In this document: positions 1 to 5,534 of the stretch, piece by piece | Layout of the letters: every line of letters starts with the position of its first letter | Position numbering within the stretch: position 1 is the stretch's first letter | Source of the DNA: Hyphomicrobiales bacterium | Lineage (GTDB): Bacteria > Pseudomonadota > Alphaproteobacteria > Rhizobiales > Beijerinckiaceae | Assembly (NCBI GenBank): GCA_027489835.1 | Contig: JAIXZF010000422.1 | Span: 1-6,410 of the forward strand | Length of the DNA: 6,410 nt | Reading direction: 5' to 3' | Position numbers and translations under genes: made by a program | Notes under the pieces: generated by a model | What the model was told of the DNA's origin: nothing | Databases searched by the model: none | The model's input: only the letters and a program-made list of their open reading frames with translations

Positions 1-1287
1 AAGCAGCTGGCCCGCCGGCTGCCGAAATTCCTCTATGACAAGGCGCGCAAGACCGAGGAGTTCTCCCGCAGCTTCTGGACCGGCGGCACGCTCTTCGAGG
101 AGATGGGCTTTTACTATGTCGGCCCCATCGACGGGCATAATCTCGACCATCTGCTGCCCGTGCTGCGCAATGTGCGCGACAGCGAGACGGGTCCGATCCT
201 CGTCCATGTCGTCACCCAGAAAGGCAAGGGTTACGCCCCGGCCGAGGCCGCTCAGGACCGCTATCACGGCGTGGTCAAGTTCGATCCTGTCACCGGTGAG
301 CAGTCGAAGGTGCCGGCCAACGCGCCGAGCTACACCGGCGTTTTCGCCCAGTCCCTGATCAAGGAAGCGCGCAAGGATAGCCGCATTGTCGCGATCACCG
401 CCGCGATGCCCTCCGGCACGGGCCTCGACAGGTTCGCGGGCGAGTTCCCGCAGCGCTGCTTCGATGTCGGCATCGCCGAGCAGCACGCCGTGACCTTCGC
501 GGCCGGGCTTGCGACGGAAGGCTACAAGCCCTTCTGCGCGATCTACTCGACATTCCTGCAGCGCGGCTACGATCAGGTGGTGCACGATGTCGCGCTCCAG
601 AACCTGCCCGTGCGCTTTGCCCTCGACCGGGCGGGGCTGGTCGGCGCCGATGGCGCGACCCATGCAGGCGCCTTCGACGTCGCCTATCTCGCCTGCTTGC
701 CCAACATGGTCGTCATGGCCGCAGCCGACGAAGTGGAGCTGACGCACATGGTGGCGACCGCTGCCGCGCATGATTCTGGCCCCATCGCAGTGCGCTTCCC
801 GCGCGGGGAAGGCGTCGGCCTCGAACTGCCCGAGGAGGGCGTGCCCATGCCCATCGGCAAGGGCCGGATCGTGCGCGAAGGCCGGCAGGTCGCGCTGCTG
901 TCGCTGGGCACGCGGCTGGCCGAATGCCTGATGGCGGCCGAGCGGCTCGGCGCGCGCGGCCTCTCCGTCACGGTGGCCGATGCGCGCTTCGCCAAGCCGA
1001 TTGACGAGGCCATGGTGCTCGATCTCGCGCGCCGCCACGACGTTCTGCTGACGGTCGAGGAAGGCTCGGCCGGCGGCTTCGGAGCCCATGTCCTGCACTG
1101 CCTCGCCCGCCATGGCGCGCTCGACCGGGGCCTCGTCATCCGCACGCTGACATTGCCTGACAGTTATCAGGACCATGACAAGCCCGAGCGCATGTATGCC
1201 GCAGCCGGCCTCGACGCGGATGGGATCGTCCGCAGCGTCGAGGAAGCCATGGCCGGCTCCGGCCGCGCCCTCCACAAGCGCGCGTGA
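1..1287 (+). CDS. dxs: 1-deoxy-D-xylulose-5-phosphate synthase, 5'-truncated by window edge
   Basis: DXS is the cytoplasmic thiamine-diphosphate enzyme that condenses pyruvate with glyceraldehyde 3-phosphate to DXP, the entry step of the MEP isoprenoid pathway and also a precursor of thiamine and pyridoxal. The reading frame is open from the first base and ends in TGA at 1285-1287, giving 428 visible residues. Family members are about 620-640 residues, so roughly 200 N-terminal residues lie outside the window. Visible parts in order are the end of domain I (GFYYVGPIDGHN, residues 36-47; the QKGKGYAP stretch), the central pyrimidine-binding domain with FDVGIAEQHAV containing the catalytic Glu at visible residue 160, then RGYDQVVHDV and GADGATHAG, and the C-terminal transketolase-like domain (ADARFAKPID, VEEGSAGGFG). 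All are intact. The gene overlaps tlyA by four bases. The start and any promoter cannot be seen. Identification is very secure. Confidence 0.97.
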   Translation, partial: KQLARRLPKFLYDKARKTEEFSRSFWTGGTLFEEMGFYYVGPIDGHNLDHLLPVLRNVRDSETGPILVHVVTQKGKGYAPAEAAQDRYHGVVKFDPVTGEQSKVPANAPSYTGVFAQSLIKEARKDSRIVAITAAMPSGTGLDRFAGEFPQRCFDVGIAEQHAVTFAAGLATEGYKPFCAIYSTFLQRGYDQVVHDVALQNLPVRFALDRAGLVGADGATHAGAFDVAYLACLPNMVVMAAADEVELTHMVATAAAHDSGPIAVRFPRGEGVGLELPEEGVPMPIGKGRIVREGRQVALLSLGTRLAECLMAAERLGARGLSVTVADARFAKPIDEAMVLDLARRHDVLLTVEEGSAGGFGAHVLHCLARHGALDRGLVIRTLTLPDSYQDHDKPERMYAAAGLDADGIVRSVEEAMAGSGRALHKRA

Positions 1288-2012
1288 GCGAGGCCCGCGC
1301 CGACGTCGTTCTGGTCACGCTCGGCCTGTTCGAGAGCCGGGCCCGCGCCCGCGCCGCCATCGAGGCCGGCCTCGTCACGGCCGACGGCCGCCCTGTCCGC
1401 AAACCCTCCGAAACCCTGTCGCCCGGCGCGGCCATCATCGCGGCGCCCGCCCATCCTTACGTCTCGCGCGGCGGCGTGAAGCTGGCGGCCGCGCTCGACG
1501 CGTTCGCCATCGATCCCAGGGACCGCATCTGCCTCGACGTCGGATCCTCGACTGGCGGCTTCACCGATGTGCTGCTGAAACGCGGCGCGGCGCAGGTGAT
1601 CGCGGTGGACACCGGCCGTGACCAGCTCCATCCGAGCCTCCGAACCGAGCCGCGCCTCGTCTCGCTCGAAGGCTGCGATGTCCGCAGGCTGGAGCCCTCG
1701 GCGATACCCGGCCTTCCTGCTCTGGCGGTCATCGATGTGAGCTTCATCTCGCTCAGGCTGGTGCTGCCGGCCGTGAGCGCGCTCCTGGCGCCGCGCGCCG
1801 ACCTCATCGGCCTCGTCAAGCCGCAGTTCGAGGTCGGCAAGGCCAGGATCGGCAAGAACGGCGTGGTCAAGGACGAGGCCGCCCGCCGCGATGCGCTGGA
1901 CGCCATCGAGGCCGCGGCCTCAGCCCTCGGCTGGCAGGTGCGCGGCATGATCGAAAGCCCGATCGCCGGCGGCGAGGGCAATGTCGAATACCTGATCGCG
2001 GCGGTGCGCTGA
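1284..2012 (+). CDS. tlyA: TlyA family rRNA (cytidine-2'-O)-methyltransferase
   Basis: The 242-residue product uses S-adenosylmethionine to methylate a ribose 2'-OH in rRNA; the family was once misnamed hemolysin A. An S4 RNA-binding domain spans about residues 5-50 (LGLFESRARARAAIEAG, then RKPSET). The FtsJ/RrmJ-like methyltransferase domain starts at YVSRGGVKL (59-67). Its SAM motif is DVGSSTGGFTD (85-95). The catalytic tetrad reads K66, D151 (VIDVSF), K179 (LVKPQFE) and E235 (GNVEYL). Each is offset by exactly three from the published tetrad of Mycobacterium tuberculosis TlyA (K69, D154, K182, E238). The short N-terminus and 242-residue length fit type I TlyA, which modifies only 23S C1920; that is an inference from length. 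The GTG start at 1284 lies inside the dxs stop (GTGA) and has no clear Shine-Dalgarno sequence, so translational coupling to dxs is likely. It converges on kdgK 10 bases downstream. Confidence 0.95.
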   Translation: MSEARADVVLVTLGLFESRARARAAIEAGLVTADGRPVRKPSETLSPGAAIIAAPAHPYVSRGGVKLAAALDAFAIDPRDRICLDVGSSTGGFTDVLLKRGAAQVIAVDTGRDQLHPSLRTEPRLVSLEGCDVRRLEPSAIPGLPALAVIDVSFISLRLVLPAVSALLAPRADLIGLVKPQFEVGKARIGKNGVVKDEAARRDALDAIEAAASALGWQVRGMIESPIAGGEGNVEYLIAAVR

Positions 2013-2022
2013 GGCGCTGGCG

Positions 2023-2958
2023 TCAGGCTTCCAGAGCCTTGAGCGCGGCCTTCGTGGCCGATTTGGGCACGATCGCGCCGCGGTGCTGGATCACGGCTCC
2101 CGCCAGTGCGTGGCCCGTCAGCGCCGCGCGCTCTGGCGTTGCTCCAGCGAGCCGACCGGCGAGATAGCCGCCATTGAAGCTGTCTCCGGCAGCCGTCGTG
2201 TCGACCGGGATGAGCTTGTGCGGCGTGGGGACGGCAAGGTTCGTGCCTCCTTGGGCGACAAGAGCCCCCTCCGCCCCGAGCTTCACCACGATCTCGCCGA
2301 TGCCGTGCCTGGAGAGCCGGCCGATCGTGTCCTTGGGAGCTGCATCGCCCCACAGCGCCTGTTCGTCGTCGAAGGTGGGCAGCGCGATGTCGCAATGCAC
2401 GAGGAAGCGCGCGAAGGTCGCGCGGGCGCGCCCCAGATCATGGCCCCATCCGCGCGGGCGAAAATTGCCGTCGAAGGCGATGCGGGCGCCCTCCTTCCGC
2501 GCCGCCAAGAGCGCGGCTTCGAAGCGGTCGAGCCCGGCCGGCGAATAGAGCGAGAGTGTGATGCCGGAGAAATAGATGAGCTTCGCCGCGGCCATGGCCG
2601 CGATGGTCGGCTCAGCCTCCGCCAGTTCGAACAGTTCGCGGGCCGGCGAGCGGTCGCGCCAGTACCAGAAGCTGCGCTCGCCCTTGGCGTCCGTCTCGAT
2701 GATGTAGAGCCCCGGCGTGCGGCCCTTGACGCGCGGCACCAGCCCGGACTCCACACGCTCGGAGCGGATCAGGGCGAGGATGCCGTCGCTGTAGGGATCG
2801 TCCCCCAGCGCCGTGGCATAGGCCACGCTCGCCCCGGCGCGGGCCATGTAGGCGGCGGTGTTGAAGCTGTCCCCGCCATATCTGAGGCCATAGCGCGAGC
2901 CGCGCCGGCTGAGCTCCACCATGCATTCGCCGATGCAGATCGCTTCGGGCGCGCTCAC
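2023..2958 (-). CDS. kdgK: PfkB-family sugar kinase, probable 2-keto-3-deoxygluconate kinase
   Basis: The 311-residue ribokinase/PfkB-family protein probably phosphorylates 2-keto-3-deoxygluconate to KDPG with ATP, feeding the cytoplasmic Entner-Doudoroff route from uronates or other sugar acids. The N-terminal substrate motif is YGGDSFNTA (27-35). FDGNFRPRGW (162-171) and ALPTFDDEQALWGD (192-205) closely resemble the matching blocks of E. coli KdgK. The PfkB ATP-site signature DTTAAGDSFNGG (253-264) carries the anion-hole glycine and catalytic base D259. The GTG start at 2958 is chosen because the protein then begins at the first beta strand (AICIGECM) and a GAGG lies six bases upstream. The frame stays open to 3345, but that extension is out-of-frame reading of the preceding gene. 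The start overlaps the stop of the small secreted-protein gene (GTGA). Family is certain; substrate is likely but not proven, since related PfkB kinases act on other sugars. Confidence 0.88.
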   Translation of the reverse strand: MSAPEAICIGECMVELSRRGSRYGLRYGGDSFNTAAYMARAGASVAYATALGDDPYSDGILALIRSERVESGLVPRVKGRTPGLYIIETDAKGERSFWYWRDRSPARELFELAEAEPTIAAMAAAKLIYFSGITLSLYSPAGLDRFEAALLAARKEGARIAFDGNFRPRGWGHDLGRARATFARFLVHCDIALPTFDDEQALWGDAAPKDTIGRLSRHGIGEIVVKLGAEGALVAQGGTNLAVPTPHKLIPVDTTAAGDSFNGGYLAGRLAGATPERAALTGHALAGAVIQHRGAIVPKSATKAALKALEA

Positions 2959-3272
2959 CGCGCGCCTCGCGTCGGCCGGCTCACATCGAAGCTGGCGCGC
3001 ACGCGCCCGCCCGCCACGCGCTGCACGGTGAGGCCGGCAGGCCCCCGCCGCGCTGCGGCCCGGTTCCGGCCATAAGCGCGCTGCTCGGGGTCGACGCCCG
3101 CGGGCACGGCTGTCGCAGCCCTCTGCCCCCGGCGTGGGCCGAAGGAAGACAGGCAAACATTGTAGGCATGCCAGTCCCGGATCTTCTCGCAATCCTCGAG
3201 CGTGCGGGCCTCGGCAGGGGCGCTTGCCCCCATCACGAGTAATGCGACGACGATGGCAGGAAGGCAGCGCAT
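2955..3272 (-). CDS. Small secreted protein of unknown function with two cysteines
   Basis: No function is recognised. The 105-residue product begins with a Sec-type signal peptide: MR, a hydrophobic core at residues 4-18, and a probable cleavage site AEA at 20-22, so the mature protein should be periplasmic or exported. The mature N-terminus holds two cysteines, C28 and C40, in LEDCEKIRDWHAYNVCLSSFGP, with an eleven-residue spacing and aromatic residues between them; a disulfide in the oxidising periplasm is plausible. From memory, similar CEKI...AYN.CL..FGP proteins occur in other Hyphomicrobiales, but I could not search. The remainder (about 50-105) is rich in Arg, Ala and Gly and strongly basic. 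ATG 3272 is chosen because it starts the signal peptide directly; no good Shine-Dalgarno precedes it. It lies 91 bases after selO and its TGA overlaps the kdgK GTG, suggesting co-translation with the kinase. Confidence 0.75.
   Translation of the reverse strand: MRCLPAIVVALLVMGASAPAEARTLEDCEKIRDWHAYNVCLSSFGPRRGQRAATAVPAGVDPEQRAYGRNRAAARRGPAGLTVQRVAGGRVRASFDVSRPTRGAR
2965..2970 (-). promoter_or_regulatory. Ribosome binding site deciding the kdgK start
   Basis: On the minus strand the bases read GCGAGG, with six bases before the GTG at 2958. The site lies inside the last codons of the upstream small secreted-protein gene. It supports the internal GTG rather than the in-frame ATG at 3345 as the kdgK start. 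Confidence 0.6.
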
Positions 3273-3326
3273 GGCGACGGAAACATCCGGTATGGCGCGC
3301 CGCGAGTCGTCTGGCGCTGGCCCCCA

Positions 3327-3356
3327 GATATAGGCCGCCGCGCACGCCCCCGGCAA
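3327..3356 (-). promoter_or_regulatory. Weak candidate promoter between selO and the small secreted-protein gene
   Basis: In the 91-base gap the minus strand reads TTGCCG (3356-3351), an 18-base spacer, then TATATC (3332-3327). Each hexamer matches the sigma-70 consensus at four of six positions. The TATAT cluster is notable in such GC-rich sequence and would leave a leader of about 45-50 bases before 3272. Alphaproteobacterial promoters are poorly predicted by eye, so this is only a candidate; transcription could equally read through from selO. Confidence 0.25.
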
Positions 3357-3363
3357 TGGTGCG

Positions 3364-4875
3364 TCACGACGAGCAGGACACCTCGAGATCGCGCATCGCG
3401 CCGGCGGGCGGCTCTGCGAAGCGGGCATCCGCCTCGCCATGCTCCTCGAAGGGGCGGGTCACCAGCCGGAAGATGCGGTCGAGCGTGGCGACGTCGCCAT
3501 GGTCCTCGACGGCGCGGATGGCCGTCTCGGCCACCCAGTTCCGCAGTACGAAGCGCGGGTTGACGGTGTCCATGCCAAGGCGCACGCGCTCGAAGGGCAG
3601 CCCGAGCTGATCGATCCGGGCCTGCCAGCGGTCCAGCCAGGCGAAGGCGTCCGGCCGCGTCGCCTCGTCGAACAGCGCGGTCCACGCCGCGCGGCCGGGA
3701 TTGTCGTCCGTCGCGGAAAGCAACCGGAAGCTCAGGCTGTAATCGGCTGCGGATCGCTTCATCAGCCCGAGCAGATCCGTCACGAGATCGCCATCGGCCT
3801 CGGTCGCGGAATGGCCGAGTCCGACCTTCGCGCGCATCAGCGCCGAATAATGCGTCACGAAACGCTCGATGAAGCTGTTCAGCCCCGCCTCGATGGCCTC
3901 CCATGGGAGCGCGCTCTGCAGCGCGGCCGCCAGCGCCTGGAGGTTCCACAACGCGACGCCGGGCTGCCGGTCGAATGCGTAGCGGCCCATCTGGTCGGTG
4001 TGGTTGCAGATGAAGCCCGGCTCGAACGCGTCGAGGAAACCGAACGGGCCGTAGTCGAGCGTGTCGCCGAGGATCGACATGTTGTCGGTGTTCATTACGC
4101 CGTGGGCGAAGCCGATGGCCTGCCAGTGCGCGACCATCCGCGCCGTCCGCGTCACCACCTCGTCGAACCAGCGCGCATGCGCGTCCGGCTCCCCGGCCAG
4201 ATGCGGGAAGTAGCTCTCGATCACGAAATCCGCGAGCTGCCGCACCCGCGCGGGCTGGCCGCCATGATGGAAATGCTCGAAATGCCCGAAGCGGATGTTG
4301 GAGCGCAGGAGGCGCGCCACGACCGCGCCGGGCTCGACCGTCTCGCGCAGCACGGGACGGCGCGTGCCGACCACGCTCAGCGCCCGCGTGGTCGGCACGC
4401 CGAGCGCCGCCATCGCCTCCGAGCACAGATATTCGCGGATCGAGGAGCGCATCACGGCCCGCCCGTCGCCGAAGCGCGAATAGGGCGTCTTGCCGGCGCC
4501 CTTGAGCTGGATGTCCCAGATCTCGCCGGCCGCGTTGCGCGCCTGCCCGATGGTGATGGCGCGCCCGTCTCCGAGCTGGCCGGCCCAATGGCCGAACTGG
4601 TGGCCTGAATAGACCATCGCCAGCGGCTCGAAGCCCGGCATCGGCTCGGCGCCCGAAAAGACCTTGGGGAAGTCTGGAAGTGCGAGCTCGGAGGGAGATA
4701 GGCCGATCAGCTTCGCGGCCGCTTCGCTGGCATGGACCAGCACCGGATCAGATGTCACCTTCTCGGGCGGCATCGACGTGTAGAACGCATCCCCGAGCTG
4801 ACGGTAGAGCGGCTGCTGGTCAAGCGCAAAGGGCTTGGGCGCCGAGACGTGGAGAGGGGCGTTGATCGTGTCCAT
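3364..4875 (-). CDS. selO: SelO/YdiU protein AMPylase (pseudokinase fold)
   Basis: SelO transfers AMP from ATP to Ser, Thr or Tyr of target proteins using a kinase fold with ATP bound in flipped orientation; in E. coli it is tied to redox homeostasis and glutathionylation. The 503-residue length is near the bacterial norm (about 480-500). Conserved blocks include MVYSGHQFGHWAGQLGDGRA (87-106), DIQLKGAGKTPYSRFGDGRA (121-140), SSIREYLCSEAM (144-155), and HGVMNTDNMS with D264/N265, followed by LDYGPFGF with D274. D264 and D274 are the catalytic and metal-binding positions. C290 (GFICNHTD) and C501 (the SCSS terminus) match the cysteines reported to form a regulatory disulfide in E. coli SelO (C272, C476). 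The ATG start is firm because an in-frame TGA lies two codons upstream. Shine-Dalgarno is weak (GAAG, too close), and no clear promoter is visible in the 78 bases between it and the terminator at 4954-4978. Confidence 0.96.
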   Translation of the reverse strand: MDTINAPLHVSAPKPFALDQQPLYRQLGDAFYTSMPPEKVTSDPVLVHASEAAAKLIGLSPSELALPDFPKVFSGAEPMPGFEPLAMVYSGHQFGHWAGQLGDGRAITIGQARNAAGEIWDIQLKGAGKTPYSRFGDGRAVMRSSIREYLCSEAMAALGVPTTRALSVVGTRRPVLRETVEPGAVVARLLRSNIRFGHFEHFHHGGQPARVRQLADFVIESYFPHLAGEPDAHARWFDEVVTRTARMVAHWQAIGFAHGVMNTDNMSILGDTLDYGPFGFLDAFEPGFICNHTDQMGRYAFDRQPGVALWNLQALAAALQSALPWEAIEAGLNSFIERFVTHYSALMRAKVGLGHSATEADGDLVTDLLGLMKRSAADYSLSFRLLSATDDNPGRAAWTALFDEATRPDAFAWLDRWQARIDQLGLPFERVRLGMDTVNPRFVLRNWVAETAIRAVEDHGDVATLDRIFRLVTRPFEEHGEADARFAEPPAGAMRDLEVSCSS

Positions 4876-4953
4876 GCTTCAAGATGTGGACGCTGGCGGC
4901 GCGGATGCAAGCGAAGCCTTGGTGGCAAGCCGACAGGAGGCTTCCTGCGCACG

Positions 4954-4978
4954 AAAAAGAGCCCGCCGAAGCGGGCTC
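4954..4978 (-). terminator. Rho-independent terminator with UUCG tetraloop
   Basis: On the minus strand the sequence reads GAGCCCGC-TTCG-GCGGGCTC followed directly by TTTTT. This is an eight-base-pair, GC-rich perfect stem with a C(UUCG)G loop, a very stable tetraloop, and a U-tract. It lies 58 bases after the stop of the small exported-protein gene and points in its direction, so it should end that transcript and insulate selO. The plus-strand reading has A rather than T after the stem, so it works in one direction only. Confidence 0.92.
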
Positions 4979-5007
4979 GAAGTTGGGGAGGGTCTCGAGG
5001 AGGGGGC

Positions 5008-5024
5008 AGCGCCGCTTCGGCGCT
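5008..5024 (-). other. Second hairpin between small-gene stop and terminator
   Basis: AGCGCCG and CGGCGCT form a seven-base-pair perfect inverted repeat around a three-base loop, 12 bases past the stop at 5037. No T-tract follows, so it is not an intrinsic terminator alone. It may protect the mRNA 3' end or simply reflect GC-rich sequence. Confidence 0.4.
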
Positions 5025-5036
5025 CGGGCTTCGCGA

Positions 5037-5348
5037 TCAGTAGACGACCCGGCAGACGCGGCGGGAGCCGACCACTTCGCCCCAGCTGTTGACCCGCTCG
5101 ACGAAGGAGCAGACGCGGCGGGGACCAGCATCCTCGACGATCATGGGCTCGGCGGCGTAGGCCGGGCGGGAGGCGAGGGCCGCACCAAGGGCGAGGCCGC
5201 CGATGGCGCCGGCCGCGATGCCCCAGCCATAGTTCTTCTTCCAGTAGCCGGCCTCGGCGGAGGTCGTGGTGGTGGCGGTGGCGGCGCCCAGCGTGGCGAG
5301 GGCGATGGCGGCGGCGGCAAGCGACTTGCGGGAAAACAGGGTGGTCAT
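5037..5348 (-). CDS. Small exported protein with glycine-zipper-like segment, function unknown
   Basis: No function is recognised. The 103-residue product has a signal peptide (basic FSRK at 5-8, Ala/Leu core 9-23, cleavage likely after AEA at 31-33). The mature protein starts GYWKKNYGW (34-42). A small-residue, Gly-rich hydrophobic segment follows (about 41-60, with G41, G43, G47, G50, G51, G55), resembling a glycine zipper that could insert in or pack against a membrane. Then comes a charged linker and a C-terminus with C80 and C99 in RRVC...RRVCRVVY. Similar short Hyphomicrobiales proteins with this C-terminal pattern are familiar to me, but their role is not known. The start is fixed by a near-perfect AAAGGAG six bases upstream. 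An in-frame ATG at 5450 would add 34 polar residues before the signal peptide and is rejected. The gene appears monocistronic and ends in a strong terminator. Confidence 0.82.
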   Translation of the reverse strand: MTTLFSRKSLAAAAIALATLGAATATTTTSAEAGYWKKNYGWGIAAGAIGGLALGAALASRPAYAAEPMIVEDAGPRRVCSFVERVNSWGEVVGSRRVCRVVY

Positions 5349-5354
5349 GGCGGG

Positions 5355-5361
5355 CTCCTTT
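5355..5361 (-). promoter_or_regulatory. Strong Shine-Dalgarno of the small exported-protein gene
   Basis: The minus strand reads AAAGGAG with a six-base spacer (CCCGCC) to the ATG at 5348. It is the best ribosome binding site in the window. It selects this start over the upstream in-frame ATG at 5450, where AGGAGG is only one base from the ATG. The strength suggests a highly translated product. Confidence 0.8.
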
Positions 5362-5460
5362 GGGGTTCGGGTTGGTTCGTCTCGTTGGGCTGGAGGCTGG
5401 CTTTCCGTCCTCCATGTCCATTGGTCGCAACGAGCCCGGAGCGGGTTCATGCCTCCTGCG

Positions 5461-5479
5461 TTTTTTCTGAATCTTTTTT
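5461..5479 (-). promoter_or_regulatory. A-tract pair upstream of the small exported-protein gene
   Basis: On the minus strand GAAAAAA occurs twice, separated by GATTCA, so the two six-base A-tracts repeat every 13 bases. This is the most AT-rich patch in the window and lies in the 186-base gap between the peptidase stop and the small gene, 113-131 bases before its start codon. It could be an UP element or a bent-DNA site. I could not place convincing -35 and -10 boxes downstream of it. On the plus strand it is a T-run with only a weak preceding hairpin and no gene to terminate. Confidence 0.25.
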
Positions 5480-5534
5480 CGGGAGACCCTGATCGCTGCC
5501 GGCGGGGCCGCCGCCGCGCTAGGTCGACCGCCGC

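Noticed and set aside
1457..2395. 312-codon open frame on the - strand opposite tlyA
   Set aside because: TlyA with complete catalytic tetrad is on the other strand. This frame also runs across the kdgK 3' end in a different frame and shows no motif.
2083..3075. 330-codon open frame on the + strand, antisense to kdgK and the small secreted gene
   Set aside because: It spans two genes and their junction on the other strand, has no motif and no ribosome binding site I could support. It is a GC-bias shadow.
2959..3345. N-terminal extension of KdgK back to an ATG at 3345
   Set aside because: It would add 129 residues with no PfkB similarity, overlap the whole secreted-protein gene, and ignore the GCGAGG-GTG start at 2958.
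3233..4588. 451-codon open frame on the - strand, out of frame within selO
   Set aside because: It lies in a different frame of the same strand as the well-supported selO, and its product is dominated by Arg, Ala and Gly.
3439..4608. 389-codon open frame on the + strand, antisense to selO
   Set aside because: The minus strand encodes an intact SelO with all family motifs. The antisense product is low-complexity, rich in Arg, Glu, His and Ala, with no recognisable motif, as expected opposite a GC-rich gene.
5265..5335. GGT/GGC-rich repetitive stretch near a possible microsatellite
   Set aside because: It is the codon run for the Ala/Thr-rich signal peptide of the small exported protein (minus strand), not a separate repeat element.
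5349..5450. Upstream ATG at 5450 for the small exported protein, preceded by AGGAGG
   Set aside because: The AGGAGG is only one base from the ATG, and the added 34 residues are polar and would bury the signal peptide. The AAAGGAG start at 5348 fits far better.
5432..5466. Possible + strand terminator: hairpin GAGCCCG-GAG-CGGGTTC followed by TTTTTT
   Set aside because: The stem includes a G-U wobble, the T-run begins 12 bases after the stem, and no plus-strand gene lies upstream to terminate.
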